Below, piece after piece: positions 25,419 through 33,240 of a stretch of DNA of 43,981 nt. Under the pieces are notes generated by a model that saw only the letters and a program-made list of their open reading frames with translations, searched no databases and was not told the origin of the DNA. Within the stretch, counting starts at the first letter, position 1; every line of letters begins with the position of its first letter. This DNA is from Richelia sp. CSU_2_1 (GTDB taxonomy: Bacteria; Cyanobacteriota; Cyanobacteriia; Cyanobacteriales; Microcoleaceae): the NCBI GenBank assembly GCA_012034575.1, contig JAAUPF010000038.1, forward strand, positions 1-43,981, in the 5' to 3' direction. Both the position numbers and the translations under genes were made by a program.

Positions 25419-25496
25419 AATTGTGAAACGTCCCTTGAATAATTTTGTACGCCAGCACAAACAATGAAAGGGACAGTTGAGTAATTAACAAATCTT

Positions 25497-26780
25497 CTAT
25501 TGTGCATAGGAGTAACCATCTTTGGCGTGAATGCGTTGACAAAACTTGTGGGATATTCCTTGAACCAAACCGTTTTTAGTAGAAATATTGAAACTGCCTG
25601 ATGAACGAATAGCGACTTTCCCAACATAATTACCAACTTTTTTACCAGTGGTAACAACTGCTTTTACGATGTCACCCGTTTGAAAATTAAAGTGGATTTT
25701 TTCTCTTGGTACGTGACGATTGGGAAAACCGAACCTATCTGTCCGGCAAGATTGCCTGGAACCGTGTCCGTTAGCTACGATCGACAATGGTTTGACACCT
25801 TTAATATTAAGAATTGGTGTTGATGCGCCAACACAAGCAGCATCTAACCAGTGAGTTTTGGGTAAGTTTTGATTGTTGCGGTTAAATTTAGTTAAACCTC
25901 CTGAACCTGTTTCTACAGGTAAGCCTGTTGCTTTTAAAACGAATAGTAATGCAAATCTAGTTGTGTTTACTGCTGCTGCATCAGCTAATGGTCTTTTAGC
26001 TTGCGCCAAGATTTGTGATAATAATCGTGGCTCTTTTTTCAGGAATTCTTTAATGTCCTTGGTGCCTTTTTTGGTATTGCATTTCTCGCAACTTAGCGTT
26101 AAATTCGTGACAGAATTAGTGCCTCCCTTAGCTCTTGGGTGAATGTGCTCGACCTGAAAAGGAACATTTTTCACTCCGCAATAAGCGCATTGTCTGCCCC
26201 ACTTTTCGAGTAAATATTCCCGCGTCTCGTACCCAGCAAGTAAACCTTGTTGGTATTCCTTACCTTGGAGATCTGGGTTACGCATTAACTGCATATCGAA
26301 GCGTACTAATTCTTGGCTAATTGCAGCAATTAAAGCAAATTTACACAGTTTTTTAACCCAGGTTTTAATATTGTGAACCCGACTTTGTAAGCTCGGTGCT
26401 AACCATCCTTCTGAACGTTTTCTATTGAGGAATCTAGGTTGTCTGTAACGAGTTTTTCTAGTACGTCTACTGCGTCTTAATTGTCGTCTAGATGTTAAAG
26501 CTTCTCGAATTGCAAAGCCGCGATGTTTTAATTCTGCTGCAAATACAACTTCCCCTGTCGCATCGCTGACTAATGCAATTCCAGTTGTTTGAGCACCTGG
26601 GTCAAGCTTTAATCGCAGCGTTGTTACTGATGAATCCGGGTGTGAATCTTTGAGAATAATGACGAACGGAAAGCGACGATAGATGGCTGCTTTTTTGTTT
26701 CTTAATAATTGTCTAGCTCGTGCCGAATGAATTGGGTCTAATGGTCTTTTCTCGCTGTCTAAAACGAATACTTTGCACAT
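25497..26780 (-). CDS. iscB: RNA-guided endonuclease IscB (RuvC and HNH domains)
   Basis: IscB is the transposon-encoded ancestor of Cas9 and cuts DNA guided by an omega RNA. The 427-residue protein has the N-terminal PLMP-like segment (VFVLDSEKRPLDPIHSARAR), RuvC-I with Asp60 in KLDPGAQTTGIAL, an Arg-rich bridge helix (~98-117), RuvC-II Glu157 in ISQELVRFD, the inserted HNH domain with two CxxC pairs (Cys198/201, Cys231/234) and EHIHPRAKGG (His212), and RuvC-III His310/Asp313 in HWLDA. All catalytic residues are present, so it may be active. Start: ATG 26780, 6 nt after GGAGG, preferred over a longer frame from 26816. Confidence 0.92.
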   Translation of the reverse strand: MCKVFVLDSEKRPLDPIHSARARQLLRNKKAAIYRRFPFVIILKDSHPDSSVTTLRLKLDPGAQTTGIALVSDATGEVVFAAELKHRGFAIREALTSRRQLRRSRRTRKTRYRQPRFLNRKRSEGWLAPSLQSRVHNIKTWVKKLCKFALIAAISQELVRFDMQLMRNPDLQGKEYQQGLLAGYETREYLLEKWGRQCAYCGVKNVPFQVEHIHPRAKGGTNSVTNLTLSCEKCNTKKGTKDIKEFLKKEPRLLSQILAQAKRPLADAAAVNTTRFALLFVLKATGLPVETGSGGLTKFNRNNQNLPKTHWLDAACVGASTPILNIKGVKPLSIVANGHGSRQSCRTDRFGFPNRHVPREKIHFNFQTGDIVKAVVTTGKKVGNYVGKVAIRSSGSFNISTKNGLVQGISHKFCQRIHAKDGYSYAQ

Positions 26781-26829
26781 AAAGTGCCTCCTTGCGGGTA
26801 ATGTTAGCCTGGACAATGATTTAAAGGCT

Positions 26830-27036
26830 TTTTATGCTAACAGCACTGATTCAAACCCAATGATTCTGTTTAACTGTTAACCTTAGAGCTCCAAACTGGC
26901 TGCGCATTTGTAGGTAAGATGACCTGAAAATCGTAGTACGCAAGGTACTTAGTCGGGTAAACTTTGGGCTTTTAAAGCCCCCACCATATTGCTAGACGCA
27001 ATTGGTGGTGGGTAGTTTACGCTTTTCTAATTGCGT
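26830..27036 (-). ncRNA. Omega RNA (HEARO-type) of the IscB element
   Basis: Upstream of iscB on the same strand, where its guide RNA is expected, lies a compact multi-stem fold: GTAAACT/AGTTTAC (26957-26963 with 27014-27020) closes a multiloop that holds GGGCTTTTAAAGCCC (26966-26980, 7-bp stem) and CCACCATATTGC/GCAATTGGTGG (26981-26992 with 26998-27008). In HEARO/omega RNAs the guide is the ~16 nt 5' of the scaffold; here these bases (27021-27036) lie mainly in the flanking uma2 sequence. The 3' limit is approximate. Confidence 0.72.
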
Positions 27037-27108
27037 TTTCTCCCAAGCAAAATATTCTTCAGGAGTGAATCGCGGGAAATTGTCTTTTGCTGCGATCGGT
27101 AAGCTCAT
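27023..27108 (-). pseudogene. Uma2 family endonuclease, 5' part, cut by the IscB element
   Basis: ATG at 27108 starts MSLPIAAKDNFPRFTPEEYF, then AWEKTQLEK, a standard Uma2 N-terminus. The frame then runs into the IscB element. Its continuation (DEYIGGEVYA...) is at 25355 on the far side. Confidence 0.78.
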
Positions 27109-27175
27109 AGATAAATTAAAAAAAAACCGATAGTCAAAAATTTTCACGCTCTCCCCATCTTACCATATAGAGCGA

Positions 27176-27304
27176 TTTTAGATTTTGGATTTTGGATTTT
27201 AGATTGATTGGGAGATTGACGGATTGAGAGATCGATTGATTGATAGATTGGGAGAATTAACAATTACCAATTCCCAATTCCCAATCCCCAATCCCCAATC
27301 CCCA
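27176..27304. repeat. Mixed heptanucleotide repeats
   Basis: GATTTTA/GATTTTG units, imperfect GATTGA-rich units, and (CCAATTC/CCAATCC)n at the end, reaching the stop of the next gene. STRR type. Confidence 0.7.
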
Positions 27305-27306
27305 AT

Positions 27307-28911
27307 TTACAAACTTACTCCCAAAACTTTTAAAAGCAGTTGTTGCTCTTTGAAGCCAACTTGCAGGCGACCGCTCTCAATATCGCGCACCCAACTTTGA
27401 CTTTTACCGACATGAACTGCTAAATCTCTCTGGCTTAATTGCAAACTTTTTCTCGCAGTCACAATCTCCTGCCCCGAAAGTGCCGATCGCGATCGAGGGC
27501 CGGTTTTGCGTTGGGATTTGCGCAATTTTTGACCTCCTGCAGGAGTCGATCGAGCTTCCCAGCCTTCAGGTAGCTCTAAACGCAAAAGTCGCGCTTGCAT
27601 CAGGCGGTTCCACTTGTCGCGGGGTGCCGCATCAGTCAGGCGAGTGTCGTTGCTGCCATCGGAAATCCAAAAATCCAATGCTGCGTCGGCATCGTCGGGC
27701 AAGTCTGCCAGCTTCGCCCACAGGGGTTGAATGTCGGTCGGGTAAGTAACCGGATCGAAAATCGGCTTGAGTCCGTAGCGATCGAGCACTTCCAAATCGC
27801 TCTCGAACGATCGCAGCAATCGCTTCCGATCTTCTCGCTGGGTGGATGCTTTGAGTAACCTTTGTTCTCCGTAAGCAATCCGCATCAATGTCTGCACTGC
27901 AATTCGCTGTTCGACGCCCATGCGAGTTTTGAACAGCAACCACAGCATGATGCGGGCAGCCCCTTCATGCTGCTGCCAAATACTCATCACGTTGGTTAAC
28001 AGAGATTTTGGCAGCGTGCCGTATTGATAAAACGTCGTTCCTTCTTTAGCACCTTCTCGATTGAGGAAAAACTGCGCCCACTCTCCCGCTTTGATGGTAA
28101 AAGTCAACCCAGTTAGGTGCTTGCATCCCAAACTGTCCTCCTGAAAGTGATGCTGAGTTTCGATCGGTTGCCACAAAGGACTTTGAGGAATTCCGATCTT
28201 TCTGAATCTGCCTTGAGGCGACCAGTCAACAGTCACTAGCAATTTGCAAGGCTGTTCTGCCAGCTCTTTAATTAAAGTTAGTTTTGCTAGTTTGCTGAGG
28301 TCTTTGCGCTTGTCCAAGCCCAGATAGCTGGAAATTTCCCGATCGCTCACTGTAAAAGTCTCTTCCCAAGGGCGATCCAGAGATGTTGCATAAGCAGCGT
28401 ACATCAGGTGCAAGCAGGTCGATCGAATATCCCAAGAGGCGATCGACCTTTGAGCCGCTTCTGCTTCCAGAACCTCCCCTGCATCGGGAGTGGATTTATC
28501 TGAAATGCAAACCGTCACCTCTCCCTTTCCGCCGCTCACCTGCCGCCGGTGGCAGAGATTGCCAGATTCATCGGTCTGCCAGGGCAAAGACTGTCGTTGT
28601 GCCAGCACGTTGCAAGCTTCCCAAACCACAATTGCAGAAGCAAATGAATTCGTTTTGCCATTGACAAATAGCTTGGGACTTGTACTTACATTGGCATCGA
28701 CTTTGCATCGACCTTTTTTTGCCTGCAACGGCACGGGAGCATCGTTTAAACACATCGAAGCACATAAAGGTCGATCGTAAAATCCCTCACAGTTATTGCA
28801 CAACATCGGATCGATCCAAAGCTTTTCACCTTCCTGTTTGATTGCACCCGTAGGACATAACGGTAAGCAGTCATTACACTGATTGCAAGCGCTGGTAATG
28901 GTATAAGTCAT
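27307..28911 (-). CDS. PatB/CnfR-like regulator: two [4Fe-4S] clusters plus C-terminal HTH (paralog 1)
   Basis: A 534-residue protein with an N-terminal bacterial-ferredoxin domain binding two [4Fe-4S] clusters (Cys9, 12, 15, 19 and Cys38, 41, 50, 54), a long middle region, and a C-terminal XRE-type helix-turn-helix (~476-515, SLQLSQRDLAVHVGKSQSWV). This plan and size are those of PatB of Anabaena and CnfR of Leptolyngbya, activators of nitrogenase and low-oxygen genes whose Fe-S clusters are thought to sense oxygen. A second copy lies at 30863-32470. The long upstream gap holds a 180-nt element shared with the paralog. The exact regulon is inference; nif genes are not in the window. Confidence 0.8.
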   Translation of the reverse strand: MTYTITSACNQCNDCLPLCPTGAIKQEGEKLWIDPMLCNNCEGFYDRPLCASMCLNDAPVPLQAKKGRCKVDANVSTSPKLFVNGKTNSFASAIVVWEACNVLAQRQSLPWQTDESGNLCHRRQVSGGKGEVTVCISDKSTPDAGEVLEAEAAQRSIASWDIRSTCLHLMYAAYATSLDRPWEETFTVSDREISSYLGLDKRKDLSKLAKLTLIKELAEQPCKLLVTVDWSPQGRFRKIGIPQSPLWQPIETQHHFQEDSLGCKHLTGLTFTIKAGEWAQFFLNREGAKEGTTFYQYGTLPKSLLTNVMSIWQQHEGAARIMLWLLFKTRMGVEQRIAVQTLMRIAYGEQRLLKASTQREDRKRLLRSFESDLEVLDRYGLKPIFDPVTYPTDIQPLWAKLADLPDDADAALDFWISDGSNDTRLTDAAPRDKWNRLMQARLLRLELPEGWEARSTPAGGQKLRKSQRKTGPRSRSALSGQEIVTARKSLQLSQRDLAVHVGKSQSWVRDIESGRLQVGFKEQQLLLKVLGVSL

Positions 28912-29377
28912 GGTTGTTTGTGATGACCCAGAATTAGTAACAAATTTAAAACTTCCAGTCTTTTTGTCTCTATCTCAGTCTTAAATTAAGGATCGGCATT
29001 TCCGTAGGGCAGGTATTATCTAAACTTATAACAGGCAATATTTCTGCCCTGAAATTTTTTACAAATTAACTACAATCGTTATATTATCCTCAATTTAAGA
29101 CTGATTATTCTCGGCTAATTGTTTCCTAAATTGTTGACGTTGCAGCATTATCTCATCGTATTTCTAATCAGCAACAACTTTTGTTCAACGATAACATTCA
29201 AAGAATATCTTAATTTTTTAAAGCCGATACAAATCTCCTTGTAAATCAAAACTATTTTTACCAAAAAACAACTTTTATTACTATTTGTCGAGAAGTTTCG
29301 GCTTATTTAAAATTCCCGTGACATCCTATTAGCGGTAAGGTGAGCACTGCGCACCCTACATTTTGTTAAAAATGCTA
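28912..29377. other. Long upstream region of regulator paralog 1
   Basis: AT-rich, no gene visible. It contains the repeat copy at 29332-29366 and borders the conserved 180-nt element. The corresponding gap next to paralog 2 has nearly the same length. Confidence 0.5.
29332..29366. repeat. Dispersed repeat with GCACTGCGCACC core (copy)
   Basis: This stretch (TATTAGCGGTAAGGTGAGCA, then CTGCGCACCCTACA) matches the inverted copy at 38606-38643 with two mismatches and is related to the hairpin at 15811-15842. Confidence 0.65.
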
Positions 29378-29467
29378 GTCCCCTTACCCGTAAAGACTCA
29401 TTTTCCGATCGGGCAATACAGACACCCAGTCCCCAAACTTGTACCTAAACTCTATGTAGGTAACGGT

Positions 29468-29492
29468 TTGAGCGACTGAGTACATCACTAAT
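29468..29492 (+). promoter_or_regulatory. Regulator-binding site candidate, copy 1
   Basis: TTGAG (29468-29472), 4 nt, TGAGTACA (29477-29484), 3 nt, CTAAT (29488-29492). Same arrangement at 32993-33017 and on the minus strand at 39330-39354. It lies 171 bp ahead of the parB-like start and 57 bp from the -10 hexamer. Confidence 0.65.
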
Positions 29493-29526
29493 AGGTTTCC
29501 TGAGCTCGATCGAGCGCCAGAGGTGT

Positions 29527-29554
29527 TTGTTGGTCTCAAAGGATCTGATATAAG
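29527..29554 (+). promoter_or_regulatory. Sigma70-type promoter with extended -10, for the parB-like gene
   Basis: TTGTTG (29527-29532), 16-bp spacer, TATAAG (29549-29554) preceded by TGA (extended -10). The copy at 33050-33077 has the same spacing. Confidence 0.6.
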
Positions 29555-29662
29555 CAAAGAAGCTACTCGATCGATTTTAGATTTTAGATTTGCGATTTGC
29601 GATTTGCGATTTGCGATTCGATCTCTATTCCCAATTTGTCAGCATACTGGAGGCAGTACGTA

Positions 29663-30541
29663 GTGCAATCCCAAATTCGAGAGACTGCGAATGTTGCTGA
29701 ATGGGTTTCCTTGATGTCGATCGAAACTCGCAAACAGCCGCGTCATTACTTCGATCCAGAAAAGCTAGAGCAGTTGGTACACTCGATCGCGCAGCACGGC
29801 ATTTTAGAGCCCTTGCTGGTGCGCCCTTTGAGTGCCAACAAATACGAACTGGTGGCCGGCGAAAGACGTTACCGGGCTGCTCTCAAACTCGGTATGTCTC
29901 AAGTGCCCGTCGTAATTCGGCACATGAATGATGAAGAAGCGATTCAATTAACCTTAATTGAGAATCTTCAGCGAGAAGATCTAAATCCCATCGAAGAAAC
30001 AGAAGGAGTTTTGCAACTCCTCGCTTGCAGGTTGCAGATGCCACCCGAGGCAATTCCCACCTTGCTGTATCAAATGAAAAATACGCTGGAAAAGGAGGCT
30101 GAAGCCAGGAATAACGTTATTCCTAATTCTCGATTCGATCGACAGCAAGAGATTCAGTCAGTTTTTCAAGATTTAGGGCTGATGAGCTGGCTTTCCTTCA
30201 CTTGCAATCGGTTGCCTTTGCTCAACTTGCCGCCCGAGGTTTTGGATGCGATTCGCTGCGGCAAGATTGCTTACACCAAGGCTCGGGCCATAGCCCGCGT
30301 GAAAAATGAGACTCAGCGTCAAGCATTGCTCGATCGAGCGATTAAAGAAAATCTTTCTCTCAGTCAAATTCGAGCCTGTATTAAAAAGCTCGAAGCAAAG
30401 CCCGAACTTCAATCTCCTGAAGTTCTGCTGACAAACCTCCACCAACGACTGCTAAAGGCAAAATTATGGGAAGATCCCCAGCGGTGGACGCAAGTCCAAG
30501 CGCTGCTTTCTCAACTAGAAACCTTGTTGGAGCGAGAATAA
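29663..30541 (+). CDS. ParB/Spo0J-family protein (stand-alone)
   Basis: ParB-family proteins bind DNA and CTP; besides chromosome partition, relatives act as transcription factors. The 292-residue product has the N-terminal ParB/sulfiredoxin-fold domain with YFDPEKLEQLVHSIAQHGIL, EPLLVRPL, the GERRYRAA CTP-binding motif and ENLQREDLNPIEE, then a helical KorB/HTH-like region (PPEVLDAIRCGKIAYTKARA). No parA or partition operon is nearby. Start: GTG 29663, 9 nt after GGAGG; an in-frame ATG at 29597 has repeat-like sequence after it. It lies between the two Fe-S/HTH regulators, under a promoter shared in design with the cupin operon. Confidence 0.82.
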   Translation: MQSQIRETANVAEWVSLMSIETRKQPRHYFDPEKLEQLVHSIAQHGILEPLLVRPLSANKYELVAGERRYRAALKLGMSQVPVVIRHMNDEEAIQLTLIENLQREDLNPIEETEGVLQLLACRLQMPPEAIPTLLYQMKNTLEKEAEARNNVIPNSRFDRQQEIQSVFQDLGLMSWLSFTCNRLPLLNLPPEVLDAIRCGKIAYTKARAIARVKNETQRQALLDRAIKENLSLSQIRACIKKLEAKPELQSPEVLLTNLHQRLLKAKLWEDPQRWTQVQALLSQLETLLERE

Positions 30542-30542
30542 A

Positions 30543-30862
30543 AAGATTTTAGATTTTAGATTTTAGATTTTAGATGCAGATATTATCGCCCGAATGCTTC
30601 ACCCCTACAGGTATAGCAGCCGTCAGCCATCAGCCGTCACGAGCGATCGGCTTTGAAAGCTTTGCACATTCAGCTTTGTACTCGATTCTCCGTAGGAGAC
30701 GCTGCGCGAACGGTATGTCTTAACCCCAGTGGCGACTGCTATATATGCAATCGATCTGACAAACAGGATATCAACCGTCAACTGTCAACTCTCAACTGTC
30801 AACTCTCAACTCTTCCTTCTTCCTTCTTCCTTCTTCCTTCTTCCTTCTTCCTTCTTCCTTCT
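30543..30862. repeat. Repeat-filled gap: (GATTTTA)n, (CAACTGT)n and (CCTTCTT)n
   Basis: GATTTTA units at 30543-30575, a CGTAGGAGACGCTGCGCGAA motif near 30692 of the kind widespread in cyanobacterial intergenes, CAACTGT/CAACTCT units at about 30776-30812, and about seven CCTTCTT units to 30862, next to the stop of paralog 2. No gene. Confidence 0.8.
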
Positions 30863-32470
30863 TCAAAGACTCACGCCCAAAACTTTTAAAAGCAGTTGTT
30901 GCTCTTTAAAACCAGCTTGCAGGCGGCCGCTCTCAATATCGCGCACCCAACTTTGACTTTTGCCAACATGAACTGCTAAATCTCTTTGGCTTAATTGCAA
31001 ACTTTTTCTAGCAGTTACTATCTCCTGCCCCGAAAGCGCCGATCGCGGTTTGGCTGCTGTTTTGCGTTGGGATTTGCGCAATTTTTGAGACGCAGTAGGA
31101 GTCGATCGAGCTTCCCAGCCTTCAGGTAGCTCGAAACACAACAGCCGCGCTTGCATCAGGCGGTTCCATTTGTCGCGGGGTGCTGCATCAGTCAGACGAT
31201 TGTCATTGCTGCCGTCGGAAATCCAAAAATCTAATGCCGCGTCAGCATCGTCGGGCAAGTCTGCCAGTTTCGCCCACAGGGGTTGAATGTCAGTCGGGTA
31301 AGTTACCGGATCGAAAACCGGTTTGAGTCCGTAACGATCGAGCACTTCCAAATCGCTCTCGAACGATCGTAGCAATCGCTTCCGATCCTCTCGCACCGTT
31401 GAAGCCTGCAACACCTTGGCTTCGCCGCAAGCAATCCGCATCAGCGTCGGTATCGTCAAACGCTGTTCGTTGCCCATTTTGGTTTTGAATAGCAGCCACA
31501 GCAACATCCGGCAGGCACCTTCGTGCTGCTGCCACAGGCTGGTTACAGTCTGCAACAGCGATTTAGGCAAACTGCTGTATTGATAAAAAGCCGTACTTTC
31601 TCTGGCCCCGCGTCGATCGAGAAAATATTTTGACCACTCTCCGGCCCTAATCCTGAAAGTAAGGCCGATCAGGTGCTTGCAACCGAGTTCGTCTTCCTGA
31701 AAGTGATGCTGAATTTCTAGCAAATGCCACAGACGGCTTTGTTCGAGCGAAAATCCTCGCACTCGCCCTTGTTGGAACCAGTTGATATCTAGCAGTAATT
31801 TGCAGGGCTGCTGAACCAAATCGGAGATCGCTTTCAACTTGGCCAGTTTGCTCAAATCTTTGCGTTTTTCCAGACCTAAATAACTTTCTATTTGGCGATC
31901 GCTGATGGTAAATTCTTGTTCCCAAGGTTGTTCTAAATTAATGGCGTGAGCCGCAAAAATCAGGTGCAAGCAAGCTGCCCGCACGTCCCAATTTTCCATT
32001 TCAGCCCTCGCCCCAGGGGCGTCAAAGGCAATGGAACTTTCTGAATCGGTGGGGTTGGTGAGGCGAAAGGCGATCGTACCCCGCCCGCCGTTCACCTGCC
32101 GTTCGTAACAGAGTTTTTCATTCGCATCAATTTTCCAGGGTAGAGACAGACGCTGTGCCAGCACGTTACAGGCTTCCCAAACCACGATCGCGGAGGCAAA
32201 CGGGCTACTTTTGCCATTGGCAAACAGGTTGGGACTCGGAGGCTTTCTGGCTGTCGTTTTGCAGCGACCTTTCTTTGCTTGCAAGGGGACTGGCGGCCGA
32301 TCGATCGAACAAACACTCACGCATTGCGGTTCGAGAGCGTCGCCCTGACAGTCGTTGCACAACATGGGGTCGATCCAGAATTCCCCGTCTTCCAGCACGA
32401 TCGCTTGTTTGGGGCATTGAGGGACGCAATCCCCGCAAAGGTTGCATTGGTTTGTAATCGCGTGCGCCAT
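30863..32470 (-). CDS. PatB/CnfR-like regulator: two [4Fe-4S] clusters plus C-terminal HTH (paralog 2)
   Basis: 535 residues from ATG 32470 (a longer frame to 32563 lacks the family start). All eight cluster Cys are at the same positions as in paralog 1 (9, 12, 15, 19, 38, 41, 50, 54). The N-terminal two thirds are clearly diverged from paralog 1, while the last ~170 residues are almost identical; the final 58 (HTH included) differ at one position. The two proteins should thus read the same DNA sites but may differ in cluster or partner properties. Near-identity confined to one end suggests gene conversion. Role by analogy: low-oxygen/nitrogen-fixation type activator. Confidence 0.8.
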   Translation of the reverse strand: MAHAITNQCNLCGDCVPQCPKQAIVLEDGEFWIDPMLCNDCQGDALEPQCVSVCSIDRPPVPLQAKKGRCKTTARKPPSPNLFANGKSSPFASAIVVWEACNVLAQRLSLPWKIDANEKLCYERQVNGGRGTIAFRLTNPTDSESSIAFDAPGARAEMENWDVRAACLHLIFAAHAINLEQPWEQEFTISDRQIESYLGLEKRKDLSKLAKLKAISDLVQQPCKLLLDINWFQQGRVRGFSLEQSRLWHLLEIQHHFQEDELGCKHLIGLTFRIRAGEWSKYFLDRRGARESTAFYQYSSLPKSLLQTVTSLWQQHEGACRMLLWLLFKTKMGNEQRLTIPTLMRIACGEAKVLQASTVREDRKRLLRSFESDLEVLDRYGLKPVFDPVTYPTDIQPLWAKLADLPDDADAALDFWISDGSNDNRLTDAAPRDKWNRLMQARLLCFELPEGWEARSTPTASQKLRKSQRKTAAKPRSALSGQEIVTARKSLQLSQRDLAVHVGKSQSWVRDIESGRLQAGFKEQQLLLKVLGVSL

Positions 32471-32901
32471 AAATTTAACGTGGTTTAGTAGAAGCTTGAC
32501 TGTTATGATGCCGAGCGTCTTGAGGCTAGTACGAAAAATTCGGATCTTCCTTTTCTGACGCACCCTACTCGCTTTAACGATGCTACTCTCTGCAAATAAG
32601 AGTTGGTTAATGTCTTAATTTATAATTAAAAATGTTCTTTTATTTTGTTTGATTTAAGCAATTAAATATTTTTTTAAGATTTGAGTTACAATCTGTTCTT
32701 CACAAACAGTTTATCTGGTTATTTGGTAGCTTTTGTTACCGATAGTATGCGATCGATTCATAACTTTTTACATTGCTTTTAGTAAGCTTTTACATCCAAC
32801 CAAAAAATATTTGAAATTCTCGATCGCTCGCTAATTCTCCAATCTTAAATCTCCCATCTCAATCTAAATCTCATCTACCTGACAGCAGCGATAAAATACC
32901 C
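32471..32901. other. Long upstream region of regulator paralog 2
   Basis: AT-rich, no gene visible. Same place and nearly the same length (431 bp) as the 466-bp gap before paralog 1. Promoter elements of the minus-strand regulator are expected here but I cannot fix them. Confidence 0.45.
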
Positions 32902-32992
32902 GTCCCCTGACCCGCAAACACTCAACTTTGGGGTCGAAAAATACCCGCACCCCGTCCCGGAGGTTGGCGCGAACTCATTGAGATCGAGGCGC

Positions 32993-33017
32993 TTGAGACT
33001 TTGAGTACATTACTAAT
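32993..33017 (+). promoter_or_regulatory. Regulator-binding site candidate, copy 2
   Basis: TTGAG (32993-32997), 4 nt, TGAGTACA (33002-33009), 3 nt, CTAAT (33013-33017). It lies 208 bp ahead of the operon's first gene and 55 bp from the -10 hexamer, nearly as in copy 1. Confidence 0.65.
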
Positions 33018-33049
33018 GGGTTGAGTCGGCGCAGGAAGATGAGTACAGC

Positions 33050-33077
33050 TTGTAGTGCCGAAAGTATCTGATATAAG
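33050..33077 (+). promoter_or_regulatory. Sigma70-type promoter with extended -10, for the TPR/cupin operon
   Basis: TTGTAG (33050-33055), 16-bp spacer, TATAAG (33072-33077) with TGA before it. Same geometry as the promoter at 29527-29554. Confidence 0.6.
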
Positions 33078-33186
33078 CAAATAAGTCACAGAATTGCTTT
33101 GATTCAACGCCCAGACCTGCAAGTTTGGGATTTGCTATCATTTCGATCGATTTATTAGCAATTTTTAGATATTATTGGAGGGTTTT

Positions 33187-33240
33187 GTGCGCTTTGATGT
33201 AAATTTTGACGCTGTTCTAAACCAATGCAAATTTGTGTGA
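33187..33240 (+). CDS. Possible 17-codon leader peptide ahead of the TPR-like gene
   Basis: GTG 33187 stands 6 nt after a strong GGAGG and opens a short frame (MRFDVNFDAVLNQCKFV) whose stop (33238-33240) overlaps the start of the next gene (ATG 33225), which has no Shine-Dalgarno of its own. This could be translational coupling or a leader; alternatively, an indel hides a longer N-terminus. Confidence 0.35.
   Translation: MRFDVNFDAVLNQCKFV

Larger units (their letters stand above)
25357..27022 (-). mobile_element. IscB-carrying IS200/IS605-type element inserted in uma2
   Basis: A ~1.67-kb unit holding a hairpin end (25357-25418), the iscB gene and an upstream structured RNA. The boundaries are inferred from the interrupted uma2 gene: joining bases 25356 and 27023 gives an in-frame QLEKDEYIGGEVYA, the sequence expected for Uma2. 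There are no terminal inverted repeats and no target duplication is needed, as in IS200/IS605 transposition. No tnpA transposase is present, so it would need one in trans. Confidence 0.75.
29378..29558 (+). promoter_or_regulatory. Conserved ~180-nt element, copy 1, upstream of the parB-like gene
   Basis: Aligns over 181 nt with 32902-33081. It begins with GTCCCCTTACCCGTAAAGACT, contains the TTGAG...TGAGTACA...CTAAT site, and ends with a 16-nt block (ATCTGATATAAGCAAA) identical in both copies. The middle parts differ freely, so only the sites are conserved. Both copies lie between a minus-strand regulator and a plus-strand gene. Confidence 0.7.
32902..33081 (+). promoter_or_regulatory. Conserved ~180-nt element, copy 2, upstream of the TPR/cupin operon
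   Basis: 180 nt, starting GTCCCCTGACCCGCAAACACT and ending with the same 16-nt block as copy 1 (33066-33081). It includes the TTGAG...CTAAT site and a second TGAGTACA at 33040-33047, 38 bp downstream of the first, which copy 1 lacks. Confidence 0.7.

Noticed and set aside
25355..25657. 100-codon frame downstream of and overlapping iscB
   Set aside because: It overlaps the iscB 3' end in another frame and runs through the element's right-end hairpin; no conserved features.
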